Shown: one piece after another, positions 41,380-50,556 of the stretch
How the letters are laid out: the number at the start of each line of letters is the position of its first letter
Position numbering within the stretch: position 1 is the stretch's first letter
Assembly: GCA_016218545.1 (NCBI GenBank)
Contig: JACRDQ010000036.1
Location: 124,001 to 188,000, forward strand
Length of the DNA: 64,000 bases
DNA from: Elusimicrobiota bacterium
Lineage (GTDB): Bacteria; Elusimicrobiota; Elusimicrobia; UBA1565; UBA9628
Direction of reading: 5' to 3'
Made by a program: the position numbers and the translations under genes
Notes under the pieces: model-generated
What the model was told of the DNA's origin: nothing
What the model saw: only the letters and a program-made list of their open reading frames with translations
Database searches by the model: none

Positions 41380-43638
41380 TCAGGGTCTGGCCGCGGAGGA
41401 GCGCTCGAGCGCCAGCTCCTTGACCTTGCGCAGGTCGAGCTTGCCCGTGCCGAGCAGAGGGAAGTCCGGGACTTGGTGGAAGTCCTCTTTGGCCGGCAGC
41501 CAGAGCTTGGGCAGGCCGGAGGCGTTCAAGGCCTTCCAGAGGCCGTCCACGTCGGGATAGTCTTTGCACAGGACCACGAGCCGCTCTCCCCGGCGCGGGT
41601 CGGGCACGGCCGCCACCACGAAGGTCTGCTCGACCCTCGCGGCCGCCGCGTGCAGGGCCTCTTCCACCCGGATGTGGGGCACCATCTCTCCCGCGATCTT
41701 GCTGAAGCGGCTCAAGCGGTCCGTGATGGTGATGAAGCCGTCGTCGTCCACGGCCCCGATGTCTCCGGTGACGTAGAAGCCGTTCCTCAGCACCTCGGCC
41801 GTCCTCTCCGGGTCGTCGAGGTAGCCCTTCATGACATTGGGCCCCTTGACCAGGAGCAGGCCCGGCTCGCCCGCCGCCAGGGGAGCTCCGGTCTCGGGCG
41901 AGACCACCTCCACCAGCACGCCGGGCAGGGGACGGCCGATGGAGCCTGGCTTGGCCCCTTTCTGGCGCAGGCCCAGGACCTCGGCGTCCGGGACGTTCAC
42001 GGACGCGACCGGGGAGAGCTCGGTGCAGCCGTAGCCCTCCAGGGGCACGAGGCCGAACTTCTCGAAGAAGGCCTGCCCCAGCTCGGCGCGGAGCTTCTCC
42101 GCGCCGACCACGACGTAGCGCAGGCTTTTGAAGCGCTCGGGCTCGACCTTGCGCAAGTAGGTCTGCAGGAAGGTCGGAGTCCCCAGGAGGAAGGTCGCCC
42201 GGAACCTCTCGACGAGCTCGCCGACCTTCCTCGCGTCGAGCGGGTTGGTGTGGTAGACCGCGCCGAAGCCCGCGGTGAGCGGCAGCCAGAGCGTGACGGT
42301 GAACCCGAAGGAGTGGAAGAACGGCAGGACCCCCATCATCCGGTCCTCGGCCGTGAAGCGGTAGACCTGCGAGACGGCCTCCATGTTCGCGAGGATCCCG
42401 GCGTGGCTGAGCACGACCCCCTTCGGGGTCCCGGTCGAGCCGCTCGTGAACACCACGGTCGCGGTCGCGTCGATGGAGCGGGGGCACTTCGGCAGGAACC
42501 AGCGCTCCGCCAGGGACCTGGGCAGGAGCAGCATGGTCAGGCCGACGAGAGGGCCCCAGGCCTTCGGGATGCGCGGGGCGAGGTCCTCAAGATGCACGCG
42601 CTCGGCGCCGCCCAGCGCCAGGCCCTCCCAGCCCAGCCGGCTCAGGAAGACCCTGGACGTCACGACGCTCTTGATCCCGGCCTTCTCCACGCAGGCCCGG
42701 ACCACGTCCGCAGAAGCGGTGTAGTTCAAGTTGACCGGCACGCGGCCCATCATGGAGAGTCCGATGTTGGCCAGGACCCCGGCGGCGGTCGGAGGCAGGA
42801 GCAGCCCCACCCGCTCGGCCGCGGGGAGCTCCCGGTCCAGGGTCCGGCCGAGGAGCCAGGAGCCGGCCAGGGCCCTGAGGAAGCTCAGCTTGGCGCCCGA
42901 AGAATCCGCGACCGCGAGCCTCGACGGGTGGCGCCGGGCCTCCCGGAGGAACTCCAGGGGCAGGGGACGGCGCTCCGCCAGGCGCAGGCGGAAGGCCTCG
43001 GCTCCGGCCTCGAGCACGGCCTGGCGGACCTGGTGGGCGCTCGAGCCGGCAGGGAGAGTCTTGCCGAAACTCACCGTGACCGGGTACGGCAGGCGGCGCG
43101 GCCACTTGAGCAGGACCTTGCCGCTCTCGAAGCTGAAGATGCTCCCCCAGATGCGGTCGAGGTGCACGGGCACGAAGGGCACGGAGAGCCCCTTGGTGAT
43201 GCGCTCGAGGCCCTTCTTGAAGCCCTGCATCTGGCCGTGCCGGGTGATCTCCCCCTCGCCGAAGATGCACAGGAGCTCCCCGCGCTCGAGCGCGGCCCGG
43301 GCCGTCTCGAGGGAGCGCAGGAGGGCCTTGGGTCCGTCCTGGTTGGAGATCGGGATGCACCCCATGGCGCGGAAGAGTCGTCCGGCCACGGGCAGGTCGT
43401 AGTAGCTGCGGAACAGGACGAAGCGCACGAGCCTCGGCGAGGCCGCGGCGATGAAGACCGCGTCCAGGAAGGAGACGTGGTTGGAGACCATGAGGGCCCC
43501 GCCTTGGAGCGGGACGTTCCCCCGGCCTTCCGCCTCAACGCGGTAGACGAGCCTCGTGAGCGGGCGGACCAGCAGGCGCAGAAGGAGGGCCGGGAGCGGG
43601 CCCGAGGGCCCGGGCGCGGCGCTACTCGTCCCGGTCAC
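41380..43638 (-). CDS. aas: Aas-type fusion: lysophospholipid acyltransferase plus acyl-ACP synthetase
   Basis: 752 residues. Residues 1 to about 210 are a PlsC-type acyltransferase with NHVSFLD (the HX4D box) and GEGEITRHGQ. Residues from about 235 are an AMP-forming synthetase: VFTSGSTGTPKGVVLSH, GYGCTELSPV, FYVTGDIGAVDDDGF and the lysine region GTGKLDLRK. In Escherichia coli Aas reacylates lysophosphatidylethanolamine. GTG at 43638 overlaps the end of the GGDEF gene by 17 bases. Confidence 0.88.
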   Translation of the reverse strand: MTGTSSAAPGPSGPLPALLLRLLVRPLTRLVYRVEAEGRGNVPLQGGALMVSNHVSFLDAVFIAAASPRLVRFVLFRSYYDLPVAGRLFRAMGCIPISNQDGPKALLRSLETARAALERGELLCIFGEGEITRHGQMQGFKKGLERITKGLSVPFVPVHLDRIWGSIFSFESGKVLLKWPRRLPYPVTVSFGKTLPAGSSAHQVRQAVLEAGAEAFRLRLAERRPLPLEFLREARRHPSRLAVADSSGAKLSFLRALAGSWLLGRTLDRELPAAERVGLLLPPTAAGVLANIGLSMMGRVPVNLNYTASADVVRACVEKAGIKSVVTSRVFLSRLGWEGLALGGAERVHLEDLAPRIPKAWGPLVGLTMLLLPRSLAERWFLPKCPRSIDATATVVFTSGSTGTPKGVVLSHAGILANMEAVSQVYRFTAEDRMMGVLPFFHSFGFTVTLWLPLTAGFGAVYHTNPLDARKVGELVERFRATFLLGTPTFLQTYLRKVEPERFKSLRYVVVGAEKLRAELGQAFFEKFGLVPLEGYGCTELSPVASVNVPDAEVLGLRQKGAKPGSIGRPLPGVLVEVVSPETGAPLAAGEPGLLLVKGPNVMKGYLDDPERTAEVLRNGFYVTGDIGAVDDDGFITITDRLSRFSKIAGEMVPHIRVEEALHAAAARVEQTFVVAAVPDPRRGERLVVLCKDYPDVDGLWKALNASGLPKLWLPAKEDFHQVPDFPLLGTGKLDLRKVKELALERSSAARP

Positions 43639-44617
43639 GACGCCGGTCCATGAGCCAGGAGCTGCCGCGGCCCATGGCCCGGGTCTTGAGGAAGCGCTTG
43701 ATCTCGGCCACGGTCTCGGAGACCTTGGCGTAGCGGTCGAGCGTCCTTTTCTCGTTGGTGGCGATGGCGATGGACAGGGACATGATGGGGAAGCGCTCCT
43801 CGCGTCCCTGGCGGTCCTTGGCCGCGACGTAGCCCCTGAGTCGGTCTTCGGGGCTGTAGAAGAGGGGCACCTTCTGGTCGAAGTGCTCGGCCACGCGCTG
43901 GGCCAGGGTCTCGGCCTTGGCGGGGGTGGTGATGACCACGAAGTCGTCGCCGCCCACGTGGCCCACGAAGTCGCGGGGACCGCCGAGCGAGGACACGGCC
44001 TTGCTCACGATCTGGGCCGTGTAGCGGATGACGCGGTCCCCCTCGGCGTAGCCGTAAGCGTCGTTGAAGGCCTTGAAATGGTCGATGTCGATATAGAGGA
44101 AGGCGAAGGTCTCGCTGTTGTGGATGCGGCCGTTGGTCTCGCGCTCGATCATGGCCCCGCCCGGGAGCATGGTGAGCGGGCTGGCCGAGAGCGCCTCCTG
44201 GTTGCGCCTGAGCACCGCTTCGATGCGAGCCCTGAGCTCGTGCACGTCGAAGGGCTTGATGACGTAGTCGTCGGCCCCGCTCTCGAAGCCCTGGAGCTTG
44301 CTCGCGAGCTCGGCGTTGACCGTGAGCATGATGATGGGAATCATCCGGGTGCGCGGGTTGAGGCGGATCTCCTTGGCGACCTCCGGCCCGGACATCTCGG
44401 GCATGTTGACGTCCAGAAGGACCAGGTCCGGCAGGTAGCGCTGGGCCATGCGCAAGGCCTCGGCCCCGTTCGGCGCGTCGAGGAGGCGGTAGTCCTCCCG
44501 CAAGGACTTCCTGACGATGACCCGGATGCCCTCGTCGTCGTCGGCCACCAGGATGGTCCGGTCCCGCATGACCGCCGGCTTGCGCGCCTTGGGCTTACCC
44601 TCCTCGCTCATCCCCAT
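43622..44617 (-). CDS. Response regulator with GGDEF domain
   Basis: 331 residues: a receiver domain (about 20-140) with acidic pocket ADDDEG, phosphoacceptor in LVLLDVNMPEMSG and IKPFD, then a GGDEF domain (about 150-310) with FAFLYIDIDHFKAFND and the active motif GGDDF, one conservative change from GGDEF that keeps the metal-binding aspartate. It probably makes cyclic di-GMP when phosphorylated. No RxxD inhibitory site is seen directly before the motif. ATG 44617; an internal ATG at 44611 is possible. Confidence 0.88.
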   Translation of the reverse strand: MGMSEEGKPKARKPAVMRDRTILVADDDEGIRVIVRKSLREDYRLLDAPNGAEALRMAQRYLPDLVLLDVNMPEMSGPEVAKEIRLNPRTRMIPIIMLTVNAELASKLQGFESGADDYVIKPFDVHELRARIEAVLRRNQEALSASPLTMLPGGAMIERETNGRIHNSETFAFLYIDIDHFKAFNDAYGYAEGDRVIRYTAQIVSKAVSSLGGPRDFVGHVGGDDFVVITTPAKAETLAQRVAEHFDQKVPLFYSPEDRLRGYVAAKDRQGREERFPIMSLSIAIATNEKRTLDRYAKVSETVAEIKRFLKTRAMGRGSSWLMDRRRDRDE

Positions 44618-44630
44618 ATCATACTAATGA

Positions 44631-44701
44631 TGGGGTCAGACTTTGACTTATTTGACTTATTCTTCCTGAAAATAAGTCAAATAAGTCAAAGTCTGACCCC
44701 A
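44631..44701. repeat. Palindrome with perfect 31-bp arms
   Basis: Arms 44631-44661 and 44671-44701 are perfect complements around a nine-base loop. Each arm begins TGGGGTCAGAC and contains two TTTGACTTA-like units. It fills the gap between the divergent GGDEF and cstA genes, touching the cstA -10 region. It shares the GTCAGAC core with 40608-40650. Confidence 0.9.
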
Positions 44702-44708
44702 GTGTAAG

Positions 44709-44714
44709 TATAAT
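44709..44714 (+). promoter_or_regulatory. TATAAT box before cstA
   Basis: A perfect -10 hexamer, but only six bases (AAGGGG) separate it from the ATG, and no good -35 lies in the palindrome. It would give a leaderless message or be fortuitous. Confidence 0.35.
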
Positions 44715-44720
44715 AAGGGG

Positions 44721-46517
44721 ATGAATGCGGTGCATCTGCTGCTCATCGCGCTGCTGGTCTATGCCCTGGCCTACCGCTACTACTCGGCCTTCCTCATGGC
44801 CAAGGTCCTGGTCTACGACGACACGCGCGTCACGCCGGGTCATCGCCTGCGCAACGACTACGACTACAAGCCCACGAACAAGCTCGTGCTCTTCGGCCAC
44901 CACTTCGCCGCCATCGCGGGCGCGGGCCCCCTGGTCGGCCCGGTCCTGGCCGCCCAGTTCGGTTATCTGCCGGGGTTCCTGTGGATCCTCATCGGAAGCG
45001 TCCTGGGCGGCGCGGTCCACGACGCCGTCATCCTCTTCGCCTCCGTCCGCCACGACGGCCTTTCCCTGACCGAGATCGCGCGCCGGGAGCTCGGCCCCGG
45101 AGCGGGAGCAGCCACCGGGGTGGCCGTGCTCTTCATCATCATCACGGCCCTGGCCGGGCTCTCCCTGGTGGTGGTCAACGCGCTGGCCGAGAGCCCCTGG
45201 GGCGTCTTCTCCATCGCAGCCACCATGCCTGCCGCGCTCCTGACCGGCTGGTACATGAACCGCTTGAGGCCCGGCAAGGTCGCGGAAGCCTCGGCCATCG
45301 GCGTCACCCTGGTCCTCATCGGCGTGGTGATGGGCGAGCCCATCGCGCGAAGCGCGTGGGCCGGGTATTTCACCCTGGACCGCCACAGCCTCATCCTCAT
45401 CCTGGCCGGCTACGGCTTGGTCGCCTCGGTCCTGCCGGTGTGGCTGCTCCTCTGCCCCCGCGACTACCTCAGCTCCTACATGAAGGTCGGCACCGTGCTT
45501 CTGCTGGCCCTGGGCATCCTGTGGGTGCGCCCGGACCTCCAGGCCCCGGCCCTGACCCAGTTCATCCACGGAGGAGGCCCGATCGTGCCGGGCAAGGTCT
45601 GGCCCTTCGTGTGCATCACCATCGCCTGCGGCGCGATCTCGGGCTTCCACAGCCTCATCGGCTCCGGCACGACCCCGAAGATGCTCGACCGCGAGTCCGA
45701 CGTCCGGTTCATCGGCTTTGGCGCCATGCTCACCGAGGGCTTCGTCTCCCTGATGGCCCTCATCGCCGCGACCGCCCTGGCCCCGGGCGACTACTTCGCC
45801 ATCAACGTGCCCCAAAAGGTCTTCGCCGGGCTGGGCCTGGCGGTCGACCGTCTGCCCGAACTCAGCGCCGCGGTCGGCGAGGACCTGGCAGGCAGGACCG
45901 GAGGAGCGGTCTCCCTGGCCGTGGGCATGGCCCAGATCTTCTCCGCCATGCCGGGGATGAAGCACCTCTTGTCCTATTGGTACCACTTCGCCATCATGTT
46001 CGAGGCCCTCTTCATCCTGACCACCATCGACACGGGCACGCGGGTGGCGCGCTACGTCCTCCAGGAGATCCTGGGCACGGCGTGGGCTCCCTTCAAGAGG
46101 ACGGACTGGCTGCCTGGCTCGGTCCTGACGACCCTGGTCATCAGCGGGTCCTGGGGAGGGATGGTCTGGATGGGGAACATCTCCACCATCTGGCCCATGT
46201 TCGGCGTGGCCAACCAGCTCTTGGCCACCCTGGCCCTGGCCGTGGGCACGACCTACATCCTGCGCAGGTCCAAGCCGCGCTACGCCTTGTGCACCCTCCT
46301 GCCGTGCGTCTTCATGCTGGCCACTACGCTCGCGGCCGGGGCGCTCAACATCAGGGACAACTACCTGCCCCGGGGGGATTTCCAGGGCTGGCTCAACGCC
46401 GGGCTCTCCGTGGTGATGATGCTCCTGGTGACCTACGTGGCCGCCATCTCGGCTCGGTCCTGGCTCAGCGTGCTGAGGTCAGAGGTCGAGCCCGGCGCCG
46501 GCGGCCAGCTCACCTGA
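44721..46517 (+). CDS. cstA: CstA-family carbon starvation protein (peptide/pyruvate transporter)
   Basis: 598 residues with about 15 to 16 helices. Family landmarks: [72 protein letters not shown], and [16 protein letters not shown]. CstA and BtsT take up peptides or pyruvate during starvation. It is about 100 residues shorter than the Escherichia coli protein, missing mostly C-terminal sequence, which is common outside enterobacteria. Its 3' end overlaps the next gene on the other strand by 39 bases. Confidence 0.92.
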   Translation: MNAVHLLLIALLVYALAYRYYSAFLMAKVLVYDDTRVTPGHRLRNDYDYKPTNKLVLFGHHFAAIAGAGPLVGPVLAAQFGYLPGFLWILIGSVLGGAVHDAVILFASVRHDGLSLTEIARRELGPGAGAATGVAVLFIIITALAGLSLVVVNALAESPWGVFSIAATMPAALLTGWYMNRLRPGKVAEASAIGVTLVLIGVVMGEPIARSAWAGYFTLDRHSLILILAGYGLVASVLPVWLLLCPRDYLSSYMKVGTVLLLALGILWVRPDLQAPALTQFIHGGGPIVPGKVWPFVCITIACGAISGFHSLIGSGTTPKMLDRESDVRFIGFGAMLTEGFVSLMALIAATALAPGDYFAINVPQKVFAGLGLAVDRLPELSAAVGEDLAGRTGGAVSLAVGMAQIFSAMPGMKHLLSYWYHFAIMFEALFILTTIDTGTRVARYVLQEILGTAWAPFKRTDWLPGSVLTTLVISGSWGGMVWMGNISTIWPMFGVANQLLATLALAVGTTYILRRSKPRYALCTLLPCVFMLATTLAAGALNIRDNYLPRGDFQGWLNAGLSVVMMLLVTYVAAISARSWLSVLRSEVEPGAGGQLT

Positions 46518-47471
46518 GGCGCCGGACGCGGGACAGAGCTCCCTGGAGGGCTTCCAGCCCTTTGTATTGACCGCGGCCACGGCTTCGTCCACGCAGCGCT
46601 GAAGTCCCCACTCGAGCCGGACTCCCTCGAGACTCAGTGGGTTGCCCCTGACGCTCCGCTCGAACTCCGCGCAGAAACCTGCCAGCTCCGCCTCCAGCCC
46701 GGCCTGCGCTGCCGCGAAGTCCGGCCTCCTCTCCTCCTCTCCGTCCGGGGACGCGGGCTCGCCGGCCATGCGCGAGACGAGCTTGACCCTGTAGATCGTC
46801 AGGATCACGGACTCGGCCGCGGTGAGGTGCCTGCAGTAGTAGGCCTTGGGGAACCCCTCGAAGCAGGAGAACGGGTCGGCGAAGGGCTTGCCTCCCATGG
46901 ACAGGTTGATGTCGTTGCCGGCGTTCCAGAAGCTGCAAGCCGCGCGCCAGGCGCGCATCTCAGCCTCGATGCTCTGCATGGGAGTCCCGCCCGCAGCCTC
47001 GGCCGCCCGGATGTGCGGGGCCTGGCTGTCGTACTGATGCTGGGCCTGATGCCACATGAGCCCTGCTCCCACCACGTAGATCTTGCGCCGCAGCCCAGGG
47101 GAGAAGAAGACGCCCTTGCGGTTGAAGCTGCGGTCGAGAGCGGGCTCGAACCGGCGGAACTCCTCCCACCCCTCGCCTGAGACCAGGTCTTCACGGCTGA
47201 CCTTCCTGAGATGGGCAAGCTCCCTTGACGCAGCAGGAGACGCCGCCAAGACCGCGTCGGACACTTCCAAGAGGGTCTCGTACGGGACCGGAGGAGCTGC
47301 CTCGTGCCTCGACGCCTTGAATCCTTCCACTGGAGCGTAGAGCTGGCGGAACACTCCGTAGAACGACTCCTCGAAGCCCAGCGGGTGCGTGCTGGCGAGA
47401 ACCAGGCTGGGGGCAACAAAAGTGCCAACAGTGAAGACGAGAGCGGTCACCTGCGATGACAAGCTTCTCAT
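46479..47471 (-). CDS. Exported protein of unknown function
   Basis: 330 residues. A signal peptide to about 26 is followed by a mostly helical domain. HQAQHQYD holds two histidines in an HxxxH spacing, and cysteines occur in RAACSFWN, FSCFEGF, and YYCRHLT; these could bind a metal or form disulfides. No family recognised. The ATG at 47471 with AGGGAA upstream is preferred to an in-frame GTG-type start 14 codons earlier because it begins the signal peptide. Confidence 0.6.
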   Translation of the reverse strand: MRSLSSQVTALVFTVGTFVAPSLVLASTHPLGFEESFYGVFRQLYAPVEGFKASRHEAAPPVPYETLLEVSDAVLAASPAASRELAHLRKVSREDLVSGEGWEEFRRFEPALDRSFNRKGVFFSPGLRRKIYVVGAGLMWHQAQHQYDSQAPHIRAAEAAGGTPMQSIEAEMRAWRAACSFWNAGNDINLSMGGKPFADPFSCFEGFPKAYYCRHLTAAESVILTIYRVKLVSRMAGEPASPDGEEERRPDFAAAQAGLEAELAGFCAEFERSVRGNPLSLEGVRLEWGLQRCVDEAVAAVNTKGWKPSRELCPASGASGELAAGAGLDL

Positions 47472-47701
47472 CTCGGATTCCCTGGGACCAGACCACGATC
47501 CCGTTGGCACCATAGTATAACGGCCATCGTCGAGAAACGCAAGGGCCTCCGTCGAGACCCCGTCGGAGAGCTTGATTTTAATCTGTAATTACAACGGCAA
47601 TTTCCAATCGCCATGGTGCGTTTAAAGCCTGCTTTCTCTGGGCCCTAAGGCCTATTCCGGCCTGGGCCCATGGCTCCTGGAAGCGATAGGTGCTATCCTT
47701 T
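47472..47701. other. Divergent intergenic region
   Basis: 230 bp, more AT-rich than its surroundings. It contains a TGGGCCC...GGGCCCA inverted repeat near 47638-47672 and AT-rich segments at 47575-47610 that could hold promoters for both flanking genes. No gene seen. Confidence 0.4.
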
Positions 47702-48448
47702 ATGCTCTACCAACCGATGAAGGCATGGTCGGCTCTTGCACTCTTGTGCCTGCTGGCTGGGAACAGCCTCGCTGCGACTGCGTTGTCGGGCGAGCCTTGG
47801 CTTGCTGCCGAGCAGGCCCAAGTCCTCATAGGCCGGGCCAAGTCCCTTTCCCATCCGCCCGGCTCCCAGCCCTCCGCTTCCGTGTCCTGCACCCGTCCGG
47901 CTCAGGGCGAGGACAGCCCCCTAGCCTGCGGAAAGCCAGATTTCTCCTGCGGCGTGTTCGGCTCAGCCTGCGATGGCAAGCGCCCCGCGCCCGGGCCCGT
48001 GCTCGCGGCCGGGGACCCTCCTCCCATCAACCCCGGGTTCAAGACCATGGGGCCGGCAGGCAGCGGAGGCAGGGTCGACGGCCCAGGCAAGCAAGGCAAC
48101 GGGACCTTCAAGGTCCTCGTCAACGACCCCTATGTGATGTCCATGCGGGTCCAGACCGGCTACATCGACGGCATCATGACCCTCTCCCGCGACCCCAAGA
48201 CCGGCAAGGACACGATGCGCTACCAGGGCCGGCGCTGGAACGATGAGAAGCGGGATTGGAACCCGTTCGAGGACAAGCTCACCGAGATCACCATCACCTA
48301 CGACCCCAAGGAGGACCGCGGCAGGATCCGGTGGGTCGACGACGGCGAGGAGAAGTCCGAGGGCTACTGGGGCGGCGGCGGCGACGACGACAAGCTCATG
48401 ACCATCGAGTTCGGCGGCGGCTGGGACCACGACTTCCACCGCGACTGA
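47702..48448 (+). CDS. Secreted Gly/Pro-rich protein
   Basis: About 248 residues from ATG 47702; an alternative ATG at 47717 would begin the signal peptide more neatly. Signal peptide, then a low-complexity Pro/Gly region with four cysteines (VSCTRP, LACGKPDFSCGVFGSAC), then a strand-rich domain (VQTGYIDGIMTLSRDPKTG) and an acidic, glycine-rich, Asp-rich end (GGGGDDD). It could bind calcium, but no family is recognised. Confidence 0.6.
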   Translation: MLYQPMKAWSALALLCLLAGNSLAATALSGEPWLAAEQAQVLIGRAKSLSHPPGSQPSASVSCTRPAQGEDSPLACGKPDFSCGVFGSACDGKRPAPGPVLAAGDPPPINPGFKTMGPAGSGGRVDGPGKQGNGTFKVLVNDPYVMSMRVQTGYIDGIMTLSRDPKTGKDTMRYQGRRWNDEKRDWNPFEDKLTEITITYDPKEDRGRIRWVDDGEEKSEGYWGGGGDDDKLMTIEFGGGWDHDFHRD

Positions 48449-48467
48449 CGCGGATTCCCGCCGCTCC

Positions 48468-49622
48468 ATGCCTATGACCGCCGACGGCCCCTGGACCATG
48501 CCGGAGCGCACAGACCGCCCGACGACATTGCCTCCAGGCTGCGAGCCTGCCTGCCCCGGCTGCAGGCACCGCACTCTTGCGGCCTCCGAGAGCCTGGCGC
48601 AGAAGGCGGCCCACCTCGAGAGGACGCTCTCTGCTTGGGCGGACAGGCTGGCACCCGTGCTCCCAGCCCCGGCCAGGCTCGGGTACCGCGAGCGGGTGAG
48701 CCTCAACGCCTCCTGGCAGGCCTCCCTCTGTTGGCGCTTCGGCCTGGTGCGCCACCGCGACCGCAAGGACGAGTTCATCGCGGTCCCGGACTGCCCGGTG
48801 CACGCCCCGGCCGTCAACCGTGCGCTCGCCGAGCTGGGCAGGGTCCTGCCCCCGCCGCCGGGGTTCCCGCTCGCGTTCGTGGCGGTCTCCGGCCGCCAGC
48901 TCACCCTGATCGTGAAGGCCCGGACCTCGGAAACGCCCTGGGCCAAGGCCCTTGCCCCGAAGCTCAAGGACCTGGGCTTCGAGGGCCTCTGGTTGCACTG
49001 CCACCCTGCTGCCGGCCGCCGCCTTTTTGGCCGCTCAGGCTGGACCCTGGTTTGGGGCGAGCCGCGCTCGCGGGACCGCCACGGCAGCCTCTACGGGCCG
49101 ACCGCCTTCAGCCAGGCCCAGCCCGAGCTCCACGCCGATGCCCTCTCTGCCATGCACCGCCACCTTGGACCCGGGCCAGGGACCCTCTTCGTGGACCTCT
49201 ACTGCGGAACGGGCAAGAGCCTCGCGGCCGCGGCCGCATCCGGAGCCGCGGCCGTAGGCGTCGAGCTCTCAGGCGAGGCGGTCGCGTGCGCGCAGGAGAA
49301 CGCGCCCGGCGCCCTGCTCCTGCGCGGGGCCTGCAGCCTGAGGAGGCCCCAGCTGGACTCCTTCATCGCTGAGCGCCCGGGCCTCCGGCTCCTCTTGGCC
49401 ATGAACCCGCCGCGAAGCGGTTTGGAGCCCCAGGTCCGCTCCTGGGTCGCGAGGCTGGCGCCGGAGAGGGCGGCCTACCTGTCCTGCAGCGCAGGGACCC
49501 TGGCCCGAGACCTGGGGGAGCTGGAAGCGGCAGGGCTCCGGGTCGAGAGGATCCTCAGCTACGACTTCTTCCCCCTCACCCACCACGTCGAGGCCCTGGC
49601 CCTGCTCTCCAGGGCCGCCTAA
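48468..49622 (+). CDS. RlmD/RumA-type RNA uridine methyltransferase-like protein
   Basis: 384 residues. The N-terminus has a cysteine set (CEPACPGCRH) that could be an Fe-S ligand group. The C-terminal class I domain has LFVDLYCGTGKSLAAAA, MNPPRSGL, YLSCSAGTLARDLGEL with the catalytic cysteine, and the strong RlmD tail SYDFFPLTHHVEALALL. These enzymes make 5-methyluridine in 23S rRNA or tRNA. A TRAM domain is not evident at the N-terminus. ATG at 48468 lies 20 bases after the previous stop. Confidence 0.82.
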   Translation: MPMTADGPWTMPERTDRPTTLPPGCEPACPGCRHRTLAASESLAQKAAHLERTLSAWADRLAPVLPAPARLGYRERVSLNASWQASLCWRFGLVRHRDRKDEFIAVPDCPVHAPAVNRALAELGRVLPPPPGFPLAFVAVSGRQLTLIVKARTSETPWAKALAPKLKDLGFEGLWLHCHPAAGRRLFGRSGWTLVWGEPRSRDRHGSLYGPTAFSQAQPELHADALSAMHRHLGPGPGTLFVDLYCGTGKSLAAAAASGAAAVGVELSGEAVACAQENAPGALLLRGACSLRRPQLDSFIAERPGLRLLLAMNPPRSGLEPQVRSWVARLAPERAAYLSCSAGTLARDLGELEAAGLRVERILSYDFFPLTHHVEALALLSRAA

Positions 49623-49657
49623 AAAGGGAACCGCCCGCACCACGAGGGTGCGGGCGG
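49622..49657 (-). terminator. Terminator shared by the cold-shock and RlmD-like genes
   Basis: Perfect 11-bp stem (49631-49641 with 49647-49657). On the minus strand it is followed by a T-run (49626-49622), ideal for the cold-shock gene; on the plus strand it can also stop the RlmD-like transcript. Confidence 0.85.
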
Positions 49658-49679
49658 CCTTTGGAACAACGCTGGAAGG

Positions 49680-49883
49680 TTAAATCTTCCTGACGTTGCC
49701 GGCGCGAGGCCCCTTGTCGGACTGCTGGGTCTCGAACTCGACGGCCTGATTCTCGGCCAAGGTCTTGAAGCCGTCACCGATGATAGACGAGTGATGGACG
49801 AAAAGATCCTTGGAGCCGTCATCCGGCGTGATGAAGCCGAAGCCCTTCTGGTCGTTGAACCACTTCACTTTTCCCGTAGGCAT
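49680..49883 (-). CDS. cspA: Cold-shock (CspA-family) RNA-binding protein
   Basis: 67 residues, the usual length. RNP1 KGFGFI and RNP2 VHHSSI motifs are intact, with GKVKWFND at the start and [10 protein letters not shown] at the end. The conserved ATG is at 49883; a 13-residue in-frame extension to 49922 lacks a good ribosome site. AGAGGAA precedes the ATG. It acts as an RNA chaperone. Confidence 0.95.
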   Translation of the reverse strand: MPTGKVKWFNDQKGFGFITPDDGSKDLFVHHSSIIGDGFKTLAENQAVEFETQQSDKGPRAGNVRKI

Positions 49884-50001
49884 TTGATTAGTATTCCTCT
49901 GAGTTGCGTCGTCTGCAGACATGCGTCTGTGATGGGGAGATGCGTTCTACCCCCATATATTGTACCACGAGGAAGCCGCTCCTGAACGGGGAAAATGAGG
50001 G

Positions 50002-50034
50002 AAAAAACGAAGAGCCCCGAGAATCCGGGGCTCT
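50002..50034 (-). terminator. Rho-independent terminator on the minus strand
   Basis: AGAGCCCCG stem (50011-50019 with 50026-50034), a six-base loop and a six-base T-run (50007-50002 on the minus strand). It ends a leftward transcript that does not belong to cspA, whose start lies further left. Confidence 0.85.
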
Positions 50035-50180
50035 CACGATGACGTCCGAACGCACGCACCAGCGACCGTCTCGACCGTCTTGCGACCGCGTCGACGAACG
50101 ACCGAGCGAACGGACGACCGACTCGACATGCGACCCGACCGACACCGACTGCTTCGACGAATCGCGACCGACTTGGTCAG
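50035..50180 (-). ncRNA. Candidate small RNA or unrecognised small gene with GTCG repeats
   Basis: On the minus strand this stretch is unusually rich in GTCG/GTCGGTCG units and ends in the strong terminator at 50002-50034. A weak promoter, TTGCGC-N17-TACACT, lies near 50175-50205. It could be a small RNA of about 170 bases. An ORF reading ...VRRRGRKTVETVAGACVRTSS ends at the terminator but its start and upstream part look random. Neither option is proven. Confidence 0.35.
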
Positions 50181-50556
50181 TGTAATCGGATAACCGGGAT
50201 CGCGCAAGGCCCAGACAGGACCTACGCGGCCGTGCCCCAGCAGAGGGCGCGCGCCCCTGGCCCCGGCCTCAGGGACCCCCCCGCTCGTCGCTTTCCCCGA
50301 GTGGTCTTCATGTTCGCCATATCGCTCCGTCGGGGAATAGTTGACGCGAGTCGATGCGGCGGGCGCGCCAAAGCCGCAGTCCGTATCGGGATCGCAGAAA
50401 CGACTCTTTGGCGCTGGACGCAAGGCCGATCCCGACCGCGAGGCCTAGCGCTGCGGCGCTTGACGGAACTTGGCATCCGATGGGAACAGGGCGCCGCAGC
50501 GGACAAGAAGGAAAAGCGCGGCCGCGGGCCGCTCGAGCGCCGCATCCAAGAAGAGC
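50181..50556. other. Region without a convincing gene
   Basis: About 375 bp between the candidate RNA and tRNA-Cys. Only the HTH-like plus-strand ORF described at 50310 stands out. Confidence 0.4.

Noticed and set aside
40510..43653. 1047-residue plus-strand ORF
   Set aside because: It is antisense to gntR, radC and the Aas-type gene and shows only Arg/Gly/Glu-rich shadow sequence.
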